Source: Luzula sylvatica | Taxonomy: Eukaryota; Streptophyta; Magnoliopsida; Poales; Juncaceae | DNA: 64,000 nucleotides | Direction of reading: 5' to 3' | NCBI GenBank assembly: GCA_946800325.1 | Contig: OX326961.1 | Span: 15,932,215-15,996,214, forward strand | Shown here: piece after piece, positions 1 to 11,407 of the stretch | Numbering within the stretch: the first letter of the stretch is position 1 | Layout: each line of letters begins with the position of its first letter | The notes under the pieces: generated by a model | Database searches by the model: none | The model's input: only the letters and a program-made list of their open reading frames with translations | Told to the model about the DNA's origin: nothing | Translations under genes and position numbers: made by a program

Positions 1-189
1 CAAAATGAGAAATATCATGAATTAATGCCTCTGTTAAACATATCAAATATCATGATTACCTCTACAAAATATTGAAAAAAAAGACCACTTATACAGCTTA
101 TTTACAAATAAATGAGAATGAACAAATAATGATTTTGATAAAAAAATTTAGAAGAGAAGGGGCATGAATGAAATTTTTTACACTTTGTA

Positions 190-480
190 GATATATACAT
201 AAGGGTGTAAACGGGGCGGATATTATCTGACCAAACCGTAACCATGTGCGCAAAATATTAGTATTCGAATAAAACTATTCATATTCGAACAAATATCGTA
301 TACGGATAATTAGGGTATAATAACCGCTTCAATATCCGAAATTAATTTGTATTCAAATTTATACCCGATAATATCAGAACCGTATTCGTAGTCGTATAAT
401 ATCCAAACCAAATATGTATATGGATACTATTCGTATTTGTATCTGTGATTCTGTATCCGTAAAAATAAAATGGATACGGT
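190..480. repeat. Degenerate AT-rich repeat with scattered TATCCG/CGGATA words
   Basis: This stretch precedes the first visible ORP exon and shows no coding exon. It opens with GGGTGTAAACGGGGCGGATAT, an end often seen on small plant DNA transposons, and is filled with imperfect TATCCG/CGGATA words on both strands. I could not find a matching second end or a target duplication. It may be an old element in the upstream ORP intron, which would place the missing N-terminal exons left of the window. Confidence 0.35.
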
Positions 481-752
481 ATATTTACTTTTGTTCTCAT
501 GGTGTAGTAGTAAAATAATATTCAACTCATTACATAAATAATAATAATGAATATATGTATCAACAGATTTCTCATCACCCTCCCATCTCGGCACTTCATG
601 CAACCGATACCGAGGAAAACATAGAGCTTGTTTGGTGTCAAAATCCAGTTCCAAAATTTTATGGTAATTGAAAACTTGATTTTGAATTCTCAGTTTGTTG
701 GTCCTACGAGGATGTGTTTGAATTGAACTCAAGAAATGATTTTTTGAACCAG

Positions 753-1592
753 GTACCTGTGTCGATGCTGTGATACATGGAAAGAGGAAATTGAAACTTT
801 TATCTCACAACGAAGAATACGAAATGAATGCGCCGAATTTAGTTATTAGATTTCTGCCTGCACCTGGTGCAGAGTGGTCCGGGACTGTGAGGGTTCAATG
901 TAAAGAATCGGGTCTCGAGGCGGAGATTTGTTATTATAGAGGCCGTTCATTTTTAGGGTTTGGAGGAAATTCTCGGTGCGTTAAAGGAAAAATATATTAT
1001 TCTGGTACGAAAAAGATTATTTACGAGATTGATGGCCACTGGGACAGGTGCATTTATAATACATATTTTCGTACCATTGAAATATTCATATATATTAATA
1101 TTTGTTTTTTAATAAAATTGTTTTCGAATTGATAGAACCATTTCACTAAAGGATGTAGAAATTGGAGAGATTAGGGATATATACGATGCAAAAAAGGCTA
1201 TTTCGAAACTCCAAACCCCTATTTTGAAGAAACCAATTAAGGTACACTTTGTAAATTAAATGCTTCACATATATATGATTACCTTAATTGAAAAGTAAAA
1301 TTAACTTGGAACCAAATATTAATTGTATATTTCATTTCAGGAATTAGCGCCAACAGAATCGGTTATAATATGGGGTGAAACGAGTCAATCGATTATAAAC
1401 AAAGATTGGGACAAAGCGAGAGAAGCAAAGAGAAATATAGAAGAGAGAGAAAGAAGGTTAGCTAGAGAGAGAAAGGAAAAAGGAGAACTATGGGTGCCGA
1501 GGCATTTCTCAATTTTACAAACTAAGGATGCCCAATGGGAGTGTTCTCCTTTAAATGGATTAGTCCCTCAAGCCCCAATTATTGTAAAATAA
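753..1592 (+). CDS. Oxysterol-binding protein-related protein (ORP4-like), last three exons only
   Basis: C-terminal part of a plant ORP, a cytosolic or membrane-contact-site lipid carrier that binds sterols or phosphoinositides. Exons read as 753-1047, 1136-1241 and 1341-1592, all with GT-AG borders and compatible phases, ending in TAA. The first exon has HGKRKLKLLSHNEEYEMNAP, RFLPAPGAEW and GLEAEICY. Next come FGGNSRCVKGKI and the IDGHWDR signature, then the basic helix KDWDKAREAKRNIEERERRL, WVPRHF and the end LVPQAPIIVK. This order matches the short Arabidopsis ORP4 group. The N-terminal lipid-pocket half, with its HHPP motif, is absent. It either lies left of the window behind an intron longer than 750 bp or is lost. 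The reading frame kept across all three exons favours a functional gene cut by the window edge. Confidence 0.85.
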
Positions 1593-2047
1593 TTAAAAGA
1601 AATCCTTTATTAAGCATTTTAGGATATTTATGAATGTTAATTAATTAGATTATTCGATCGAAATTTAAAATAGCTAAGTGCTTATGTTCATTAACTATGG
1701 TTTAAAGTGTGAAGATTTTGAAATATCCAAGTTCCTCCATAAACAAAAATGCCCAAATTGATGACTTTAACACAGTCAAAGTTCATAATTTTTCATTTTA
1801 TTTGGAGAAAAGAAACAATCAATCATGCTAACACAGACTGTAATTCATGTTATCCCGATTTCTAAAGAAAGAACTATATCTTCTATTATCTTACTTTCAA
1901 GATTACAAATGTACTAATATTTACATTTCTAATTTTCTATAAATCTACCTCTAAGTCTTGCGATAATCTCTTTGTCGACTATCCCTCATTTATGTCTCGA
2001 GCTAGTTTACGGTACCGTACAGTTTGTTTCTCGTACCAGTAGATAAA

Positions 2048-3400
2048 TCATGTCATGTACCACAAACTTAGAAGAAGAGCATTAATAAGAAGAACTAATA
2101 GTAGGTTCAATGATATCAAGTTCCCTCTTGAGATCATCTCATATGGCGCAGCTTCATCATTAAAATTGACTGGTTTGCTAGGAGTGGTACCAATTTGTCT
2201 GCTGGTCGGAGTGGTACCAATTGGAATGTTCGTAGGAGTGGTACCGACTGGTGTGCTAGTAGGAGTGGTACCAATTGGAATGTTCGTAGGAGTGGCACCG
2301 ACTGGTGTGCAAGGAGTGGTACCGATCGGTATGCTAGGAGGAGTAGTACCAATCGGTGTATCGACCGAAAAATTATTTGAACTCTCCATCCTGCATAAAA
2401 TACATCAAAATTTACTACATTAACATATTTCCAAAGAATCATAGTAGTTAATATTAAACCGTAATTAATTCTTACCCATTAGCAGGAGGGCAAAACACGA
2501 TTGTATAATCATATGCCATATTACAGGTGAATATGCTCGTCTTGTCATCAAACGCATAGCTATACGCCGTGGGACATGCCGTCTTGAAGACCGACGAATA
2601 CTCGGTGGGCTTGCACGTATTTGGATTCGCGAATTCTCCGCTACAACAATATTGATCCGACCCAAATACCTCGCATGCACTTCTACACGCTACAACCCCG
2701 TCCCCGCAAGCCACTTGAAGCTCCTTTGGGCATCCTTCAAAAAATAAATATTAATATATCAAAATTTAAGATTATGTATATGAGTTTATTTAATATATTT
2801 TACCTTGGTTGAGATCGGCAATACACCCGGTGGAGTTACACGTGCCCTGTTGTACCTTCGGCATGACAATAACGGGCAAATTGTACCCATCGACAAGACT
2901 CACATCATAAAAATCAAGCATATTATTACCCTTGCCAAGGGTGACCTCAAACAATGTCGTTGGAGGTAAAGCGCCGGCCCCTCTACACTCCATGCGGCCC
3001 CCGCAATCGCCGGTCTGACAGATACCTGATCAACAACATTGGAACTGATTCAGAAAGAAATATATATATATATATATAGTGATATTCGTCGAATCGAGTG
3101 AATCGTGATATTATATGTGAATGTACCTGAGCCATCTTCGTCAAACTCGCAACCAGTTCGAGCCCATATTCGACCTGACCAGCCTAATGAGGCTTGGAGA
3201 CTGGCGGTTTGGCCAGACTCGAGTCTGAATCCCGTTGATGATAGCTGAGGCGTGCCGGCACCGGCAAGGGTGCCGGGCCAAATTGGGCGTGTACAATAAT
3301 TGGCTATTGAAAAAGTTGTACATGTAGATAGTTGAGATAGAATTGATTGTGTTATAAAAAATAACAAGAGTTTGTAATGTCTCGAGGATAAAAAGGCCAT
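2048..3400 (-). CDS. Thaumatin-like protein with repeat-rich C-terminal extension and hydrophobic tail
   Basis: Secreted PR-5-type (GH64/thaumatin-like) protein, about 365 residues in four exons on the minus strand: 3127-3400, 2804-3025, 2476-2734 and 2048-2390. All borders are GT-AG and phases agree. Residues 1-28 are a signal peptide with a hydrophobic core (LLLFFI). The thaumatin fold runs to about residue 252 and shows family landmarks: [54 protein letters not shown], then the Cys-rich exon with [26 protein letters not shown] and the end TIVFCP. Typical secreted members stop near there. This one adds about 113 residues: degenerate Thr/Pro/Gly repeats (IGTTP, VGTTP), a short polar stretch and a terminal run of about 20 hydrophobic residues ([20 protein letters not shown]), the layout of a GPI-anchored protein. 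Location at the outer plasma membrane or wall is inferred. Confidence 0.92.
2178..2362 (-). repeat. Coding minisatellite (24-27 bp unit) in the thaumatin-like gene
   Basis: About seven imperfect units of 21-27 bp, each containing GTGGTACC or a one-base variant, tile the last exon of the thaumatin-like gene and encode the IGTTP/VGTTP repeats. Unit lengths are multiples of three, so the frame stays open. Two alternating unit types (AATTGGAATGTTCGT and GACTGGTGTGCTAGT cores, + strand) suggest a higher-order duplication. Confidence 0.8.
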
Positions 3401-4084
3401 TGTGGATATAAAGTGAGTTGAGTTAGTATTTGATATGGTCTTGTTTTAAAATGTTAGGATTTGAAGAGATTTTTTAAGAAGACTCTTTCTTTAAGAGGAG
3501 GTTTAGTAATATCGTGAGAGAAGGTTTAGCATTTTTGCATGAATGGGTGGCCTTGATTGGAAGCAATACCAATTTTAGAATTACAAGTAATTTATGAAAT
3601 TCAAACAAAGTTATTTATCCACTTGGTAAGTGCTATTTTTAAAAGTTTTATCTCACCAAATTGTCGAGAAAATTATCCACTTTCCATATAATCTCCAAAA
3701 AAATACTAATTTATCGAGTTAAATACCACTATCATTTTAATTTAAAGTATTAAAAAGGAATAATGTGAAGTCATAGAGCTAAAGAAAAACATTTAATGAA
3801 ATTAACTTTAATAAAGTTAGATATGGAGGTTAAGTATCTGGTTCTTATCCTGTGCATGTTGAATTAAACAAATGTCTTATCTCCCCCTAGACTTGATTAA
3901 AGTTTGAAAGAAAGAAATGGTACAGGCTTATGAATCATGGCTTAAACAAGATTCACTCTCCATTCAGTGTTAAAACTGGAGATATCCATTCATTGCCGAC
4001 CTTGCTTAGTTAGAGGCAGAGGGTGATAGATAAAAGAGAAAATTTATGATACCCCAAAACTCACTCAAATATTTTTAAAGACGT

Positions 4085-4535
4085 AACAAAATTGTTTAAT
4101 TGGATTGATTAAAACATCATTAATTCAATGAATTAACGAGTTAATTGATCGGTTAATCGAATTGACATGTCAATTAACACGTACTAATATTAACATATTA
4201 AAATAAATTGACATGTCAACTAAACGTGTTAATTAATTTTAATTTGAGTGTTCATCAATTCAACTAAATTCAATTTGTCCAATCATGAAGGATATTGTGA
4301 TGAGATTGGAGGTATAGTATATTTCTCATCCCAACCTCTTTGATGAGACCGACATAAAAAGTTAATTGAATTGATTAACATGTTAATTAATGATTAATTA
4401 ACACGACAATTTATATTAATATGTTAATATTAATACATGTTAATTAACATGTTAATTCAATTAAACGATCAATTAACCCGTTAATTCATTCAATTAAAAA
4501 TATTAATTAATTCAATTACACACAATTGTCACCTC
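4085..4535. repeat. Foldback element rich in TTAATTAAC words
   Basis: The left half (about 4085-4250) and the right half (about 4355-4535) are imperfect reverse complements. Shared words include GAATTAACGAGTTAATTGATCG against CGATCAATTAACCCGTTAATTC and CTAATATTAACATATTAAA. The arrangement fits a foldback MITE. No target duplication was found and its right end touches the next element, so the borders are approximate. Confidence 0.5.
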
Positions 4536-4542
4536 ATCAAGT

Positions 4543-5035
4543 AGGGGTGGGCATTCGGTTAAACCGAACCGAACCGAACCGATTAAGATCAAACCGAACC
4601 GAACTAGATTCAAACCGAACCGAACCGAATAAAATTTGAACCGATTTAAAACTGAACCGATTAAACCGAATTTCTTATTCGGTTTGTTCGGTTGAATCGA
4701 ATAAGAAGCTTTATAATGATACAATTCAAATTCTATTTAGCCAAAAAAATATAAAAACTCATCATATAAAATATAATTATATTATTTATAATTTTAAAAT
4801 ATTAAATATTAATTTTTTAAAATAAACATAATAAAAACATTAAAAATAATACTAATTCGGTCGGTTCGGTTTAATCGGTTTTAGAAATACCAAAACTGAA
4901 CCGAACCGAATAAACCGAATAATATCAATTTTTGAACCGAACCGAACCGAATAAACCGAAAAACCGAACCGATTAAATCGAATTCGACCGGTTCGGTTCG
5001 GTTCCCAAATAAACCGAACAATTTGCCCACCCCTA
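4543..5035. mobile_element. Small TIR element with TAGGGGTGGGCA ends
   Basis: The element opens with TAGGGGTGGGCATTCGGT and closes with TTTGCCCACCCCTA, a terminal inverted repeat of about 12 bp. Both ends carry arrays of CCGAACCGAACCGAA. The roughly 490-bp length and lack of coding capacity mark a non-autonomous DNA transposon. hAT type is inferred from end style only; no 8-bp target duplication is visible, perhaps because it lies against another element. Confidence 0.65.
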
Positions 5036-5192
5036 GTTACGAGGGCACAATATATAACCCCATAGATAAACATGCCGGCCACTCTCTAGTTTTGGGAGCA
5101 ATGGAGAGGAAATCTGTATCCCACAACTTTCCCAAAGAGGAAAGTCTTTTGTCAAGAAATTAGGAATATTTCCCCATTAGCTCGTTTCTTCT

Positions 5193-5600
5193 TGTTGCAC
5201 AGATATTTCAAATATTGTATTAAATATCGATATACGTACATTACTCGTCAGATACATATCAGATATTTCACTTAACATATTCGAATAATTTATTTTAAAT
5301 AAAAAAAATTGTACTTCTCCCCTTCAAATTCCAGATACTTTAAAATTGTATCATACATTTCACAAGTATTTGTTGGAAAATTTTAATGTGATAAACAAAA
5401 TTATTTGATATCAAAATAAATAAATAATACATATAAATAAATAACTAAATATAATAAATATTTATTTTGTAACATGTTGTTTTAATAAATAAACTTCTAA
5501 TACATTTCACGTCAAACGAATAATGTCTAATATTTTAAATTTATTAAATACATAAATCATAATTAGCTCTGATACATTAATGAAAATGTAAATATATTTG
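5193..5600. mobile_element. Decayed copy of the CTATGTTGC hAT-like family
   Basis: Begins CTTGTTGCACAGATATTTC, a mutated form of the CTATGTTGCGCGGATACTTC terminus. It keeps the interior order of the copies at 24363 and 31812: CTCGTCAGATAC, then an AT-rich core ending near TTTACGTCAAA and the A-rich tail. The right terminus is not recognisable. No genes lie between 3401 and 5848. Confidence 0.45.
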
Positions 5601-5848
5601 CGCTCTAATATTTCCAACTAGAGGCTAATTTATTCAAATCGGAAGCAAATAATTTCCCAATACATTTTGTTTGTAAAATCTCATATAAAATAAGCCACAT
5701 AACAGTTGCAAAATTTTCAAAGAAAATATGATGAATTCTTTTGCAATCAAACTCGAAAAACCAAATATTCCATGTTTATTAGTTTGAACAAAATATTCAT
5801 AATCACGAAACAGTCTAAAATTCAACATAAACACGTACCCACAACCTT

Positions 5849-6656
5849 TCAAGATTCAATCTTTTCTACTTCTGTTTCTTCATCTTCAAATTCTTCTTGA
5901 GTATCGACATTCAAATATCTCCCCGTCATTGGATCGATGGGCCTTCGATCGCGGGGCCCACCTTTGCGAGACATTGCAAGCATCGGCGGAGGAGGAAGTA
6001 CTCCAGCTCTGAACAAGATTCTCTGTACCGGGTCTGACGGTTGGGCCCCAACCGACAGCCAATACCTGTCAAATTATGAGGGATTAGTTTGTAATTTTAG
6101 CAATTAAGAAGGGATTTTTTGGATGGGTTTCTTACTTGACTCTGTCGAAATTGAGACCCATTCTCTTCCCACCATCTTTGCCTGTAAATCCAAGTATTTA
6201 TATTATTTGCTTGGAATTCGGATTGATAAATTTGGGCTTGGGAATTTTTGCTATGGAAGCTCGATTAGGGATAAAAATGAATAATAAATGAGGCCATTAA
6301 GGGGCAATGACGCACAAATAGAGTAAATTACGAGCTAATTGAGGTTTATTTGAGGCTCAGTTGTACATTTGATACTTAATTGGGGATTAATTCGAGCTAA
6401 AAAATTGATATTTCGAAGGAGAATTTGATATTCGATGCTCAGTTGTACATTCGATCACACGAAGCAAATGTGAAATATTGGATCTGGACAAAAATGGAGA
6501 AGAAAATAGAGAGAAACTGATACCAGGTAAAGGGTTGTAGTAGCCCAAAATTTCTAGATGTTTTCCGTCCCTCGGCGATCGACTATCCGCCGCCATTACA
6601 CGGTAAAAGGGTCGATTTTTGCATCCCAATCGAGCCAATCGGATCCGAACCGCCAT
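5849..6656 (-). CDS. RPS16: Organellar ribosomal protein S16 (nuclear-encoded)
   Basis: Small-subunit ribosomal protein bS16, about 131 residues in three exons: 6524-6656, 6136-6181 and 5849-6065 (minus strand), with GT-AG borders and matching phases. The protein opens [20 protein letters not shown], the universal S16 start, followed by [46 protein letters not shown] and PMTGRY. It ends in a short acidic tail ([15 protein letters not shown]). There is no separate presequence. In angiosperms, nuclear S16 copies without a cleavable extension are known to serve mitochondria, and some also serve plastids where plastid rps16 is lost; which applies here cannot be read from the sequence. The length is close to that of plant nuclear S16 proteins. 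The gene stands alone with no operon-like neighbour. Confidence 0.93.
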
Positions 6657-6694
6657 TGCTCTCTCTTTTCTCTCGTTCTCTTCAGCTCTGTAAT

Positions 6695-6702
6695 AAACCC
6701 TA
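6695..6702 (+). promoter_or_regulatory. Telo-box (AAACCCTA) just upstream of RPS16
   Basis: An AAACCCTA word lies about 40 bp upstream of the RPS16 start codon, on the strand opposite the gene. Telo-boxes are established promoter or 5' leader elements of plant ribosomal protein genes, acting in growth-linked expression. A single 8-bp match is weak alone; position and gene type support it. Confidence 0.45.
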
Positions 6703-8215
6703 GACGAAGGGGTTTGAGTATCTCAAGTCTCAACGAAAGCTCTCGAAGAACCGGGAAAATAAATTACGGTTTACGAATATCGATGGATTTAGAAACCTGG
6801 TTTTTAAGATCACGGAATTTAATTGATGGAATTAAACCAGGTTTTGAGATCCCATTGGAAACCCACTTGTTAGAAAAAGGCCCAAAGCATATAAATAAAT
6901 AAATATTTTTCTTCTAATTTCATGTTCATGTTCATTTTCCTTCTTTTATGGACAAAAAATATTTTTCTTTTATTTATTCAACCAAAGGGTTGAATTAAAT
7001 TAGTAATTAGGGTACATATGCTATTTTTCATGTTTGGTAGAATATTCAAGTCATGTTATTCATGGTGATGATAATTTATAAATTTGATATTTTTGCAGGG
7101 ACACCATTCTTTTTATTGAATGGAGATAATTGTAATTAAATCAAAATTTGTGGGCCAATCAAATATGTATGAAATTAATGAATATTAATTGTTCTATCAA
7201 ATTATTTGTCGTTCATGAACCGCCACACCACCCCTCTATAAAAGATATGTAGTATTTTTTAAGGTTGATTAATCATGGCAAACAAAATAAGGACCAATTT
7301 TCATGTGTACCCATCCAAATTCTCGAAATAGCACACACGCCCCTACAGAACAGAAAAACCCATGCATATCCATGCAAAACATAAGAAAATAATGATATTC
7401 TCATTTATGTATTTTATAAAAAAAAAATAGAAATACATATTATTACATGTATTGTTGTATAATTTGTTCTTGTTATAAAAAGTTATAAGTTTTACATTGA
7501 AATAAACAATAAAAAGTTATATTTTGAACGATATTAAGAAATATCAATAGCAACCTATAATTTTTTGGTTTTAAATAAAATGAGAATTATGTAATAAAAT
7601 AATGATATTCTCAATTCTTTCTAAATAAAAAAGGTTACATTTATATTCTTTATGGATTTATAAAAAAAAACTCATTTTTGGATTCCCTCGAAATTCCTAT
7701 ACAAAGTACATTGCTTATTTTTTTCCGCCTAACGATGTTAACTTTAACTCTTGATCCATGTGTGGACAAATCGTATTCCTTATTATATTTTTTACAAATT
7801 ATTTTGATTCAACCCAAACTAATGTTTTGTAATGTTATTTTACGATACCATTTCTATTTAATGATTTTATATAAAATATTATTTTATGAAATAAATAAGT
7901 ATTCATATATTTTTATGATGAAATAATGCTTAGTATTATATAAAATCCGTGAATTAATAATATTACAATGATATCACAAAACATTGTAAAAATAATATAG
8001 TGAAATATTATATCATATAATATTTTGTTTGTTTACAATTTTAATTTGAACACAAGAATTTACGAAAGAAAAACAAATGAGAGAGGGGTGTTTTGGTTCA
8101 ATTAATATGAAATTGATGCACAAGTAAAGTTAACATCATTACAGGGGTAAAAATAATTCAATGTACTTTATAAGAGGGTTTTAAGAAAATAAAAAAATCG
8201 AAGAAATTTTGATAA

Positions 8216-8613
8216 GGGTGGTGATATTTGGGGGTTGAGAGCTGTTTTTAAGAAGAAAAAAAATATGATTATTTTGCCTCTAATATTTAATGCATATTTT
8301 TGAAAATTGTATTATAAACATGATCGAATGTTGTTTTTAAATATTTAATTTCATAAATTTATTAATCTATATAATTTTCTATTCAATTTATTACAGATAT
8401 AGTATGTAACTCTGAAAATAAAATTTATTTGTTTCTTAACATATAATAAACAAATGAATGGAGGAAAAAAAAATTGTTTTGGAAACAAATTATATTATAA
8501 TACAACTTCTAAATATATGCATTAAATATTAGGAGCCAAATAAGTTATATTTCGTTTTTTTTCTCAAAATCTGCTCTCAACCCTCAAATATCGCTCTTAA
8601 AATATCACCATTC
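8216..8613. mobile_element. Mutator-like MITE with 9-bp target duplication
   Basis: The 398-bp element starts GGGTGGTGATATTT and ends AAATATCACCATTC. It is flanked on both sides by TTTTGATAA (8207-8215 and 8614-8622). A 9-bp duplication is the mark of Mutator-like transposition. The inverted similarity goes deeper (GGGTTGAGAGC against GCTCTCAACCCT; TAATATTTAATGCATAT against its complement). There is no coding capacity. The rest of 6703-11407 holds only AT-rich sequence, the hAT-like copy at 9183 and a TA microsatellite. Confidence 0.72.
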
Positions 8614-9182
8614 TTTTGATAAACATCAGAAAAGTCAGATGAGGTGAAAATTATTGAATTATTGTATACATATTTTATAAAGTAGGCTGAATTATACCCG
8701 AATAACCTAATTGACGAATTAGTGACGTATTCATTTTATTTGATAGATTTGAAAATATTTAATTTGAATTAGACACCGATCATACTAGGTACTTCATTAT
8801 TGGTGTATTATGAACTACGAAAGAGGAAGATTTTGACATTTTATTTTGAAAAAAAAAATAGGCAAGGACATACATGATATTTCACATCTTGGAGGAATAT
8901 TTATAATATTATGACTTATTTTGTCTGCCAAAAAAATTTAACACCGACCAAGGATCACCACCACCCACCGAAATTGAACTTATTTAACTATTTCACAATT
9001 TCACAATTATCTTAAAAATGATATGCCGATTTGTATTGGATGCTTCCATGCTTCATCATCACTCTTATCCATTTGGCATGACCCCCCATTGGCATTTGGC
9101 ACCACGTATCATTTCCAGTCCGTACAAGATAATCAATCTAACATGTTACTCGGTCAACCAATGTTTTCCAATCACTGTTAAC

Positions 9183-9743
9183 CTATGTTGCACGGATACG
9201 GATACGGGTATCGTATTCGATACGATACGGATACGGCGATACGGTAATTTTCAAAAAATCACGGATACGGATACGGTTATATAATTATTATTTTAATATA
9301 TTTATATTGTATACAATAAATAAATAAATAATAAATTAAATAATATTTTGAATTTAAATATCATGACAATAAATAAAATCAACATAACAATACAAGTATC
9401 ATAAAAAGCATTCTAAATTTATTTTAGAAGTATCATAGAATTAATTTAGAAGTATCCTAGAAGTATCCTAGAAGTATCCTATATAATTTATTTAAAAATA
9501 TTATGGGCCAAAATATATAACGGACCCAAGTATCCTAAATGAAGTATCCCATCCGTATCCTGAACGTATACCAGCCGTATCCTGCCGTATCCCCGCCGTA
9601 TCCGAAAAAAATAAATATTAAAATAATCGGATACGCCACGTGGCGTATCCGATACGTATCCGAGCCGTATCGTACCCGTATCCGTATCGGATACCCGTAT
9701 CCTCAGGATACTTCTGCGTTTTTGAAGTATCCGCGTAACATAG
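9183..9743. mobile_element. hAT-like non-autonomous element, CTATGTTGC family
   Basis: The 561-bp element begins CTATGTTGCACGGATACGG and ends GTATCCGCGTAACATAG, near-perfect inverted termini. Both ends carry clusters of CGGATACG/CGTATCCG words. Flanks are CTGTTAAC (9175-9182) and CTATTAAC (9744-9751), an 8-bp target duplication with one mismatch, as expected for the hAT superfamily. Reading frames inside it are by-products of the repeat words. Confidence 0.75.
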
Positions 9744-9790
9744 CTATTAACATTACATTATTATTTTGGATTATACCATTTTAAATTTGA

Positions 9791-9792
<2 letters not shown>

Positions 9793-9826
<34 letters not shown>
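9793..9826. repeat. (TA)n microsatellite
   Basis: An uninterrupted run of about 17 AT dinucleotides lying 50 bp beyond the hAT-like element. Confidence 0.95.
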
Positions 9827-9829
<3 letters not shown>

Positions 9830-11407
9830 GTTAAGGTTGATTGTCATTTTCAAGTCATTTAAGAAATGATATGATACCTAATGATTAAAATATTGAAGCT
9901 AGCTATTACTATAGTACTCATAATTCCTTGAATTAAACACATTTTCTATGATTACAAGTATCTTTCATGAAGTAGTGGCCTCAAATTTTGTCATTAATAG
10001 GTGATGTAGCCCTAATTTTTTATTTTTATTTTTATTCTGATTAAGTGAAATATTTGCTGAACAAAACTTTGACTATTTTAAGTATGAAGTTGTCTTAGTT
10101 TGAATAAATACAAGAAGAATACAGCTATTTAATGATAAAAAAAGAGTTTGAAATTTCTTTCTTTTCCATGCTTGCACTCATCAAACATTTCCAATATTTT
10201 ATTTCAACAAGGACATGTATGATTTATGTATTTGGTATTTGTTTGTCTCAAGTTTCATTTTAGATATGCAAATTTGGTTAGCAACTACACAACGCATGAA
10301 CCATTAAATATATATATTTCTTTAAGAAAAATGGCATATGAATTTGCCTAAATTTCAAAAGAAAATATGGTTATATTAATCTTAAAAACCAATGCAATTA
10401 TTTGTAATTTATTTACCTCAATCTATTTTCTAATAGTTTCAATTTTCATGTGGGAAATTATAACGTTGGGAATTAAATAACTAGGAATAATTGCCATTAA
10501 TACAATTGCAATCCGAATATCCAATACATTATTCTTTTTTCTTTTAATACCAATACATTATTCTTGCCTAACATATCTTTTCTCAAGATTTTTTTTTTTT
10601 TTGCATAATATATCATCTTATATTTATTGTAATTTGCCAAACAAAAATATACTAATATATTGAGATCATAAAAATCATATTAGAATATATTATCAAATAA
10701 TGTGGATGGTGTGTGACAATTTTTTTTTTCTTTTTTCCAAACACTTTTATGTAAGTGTGTGTGTGTGTGTTGGGTGTGTGAAGGACAGCTCACCTTCCGT
10801 GGAAGCCAATACATTTTGGTCTTTTATTTGTGAACAAATTTCTTTCAACTAATAATATTGTTTAATTCAGCTTTGCATATTTACATTCAAACCCCCAAAC
10901 TCTCCCATATTCACAATTTTGATTCACAACAAATGAATCAAAGATTCAAAAGTATAAAATCTTTTCAAATATATCCTTTTCATTAATCAAAATATTTAGA
11001 ATTTAAGGGGGTGTATAAGAAAGAAACCCTATTTTACTTGCCAAAAAACGAGTAAACTATTCGAGAAGAAACAAAACAGAGCAAGCCAACCTTTCTCTCT
11101 CAAAAATCCAAAAAAGCCATTCCTTCTCTTCTCTCTTCTACTAGTCTTCCTTCCTCTTAACTCTCCACGAAATTGCAACGAACTAATTATAACCCATTCC
11201 TCTACCTAATCCTTCAATCCATTTCAATAATTGATTGAGCCATTCTTTCCCCTCAAAGTTGCGTGCTTTCTGATTCCCCAACGTAAAGCAAGTCGCAACC
11301 ATCCTTGTAATTCGAGATTGAAATCCGACGAAGCCGCCATCTTTGAAATTGGTATCGAATTTGAACGCATAAAATACCGATTTCGTGTTCTTATTCGTCG
11401 GAAGGTC

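Noticed and set aside
9018..9784. Frames inside and around the hAT-like copy
   Set aside because: They consist of repeats of the CGGATACG words (DTDT, YPYP strings) and cross the transposon border.
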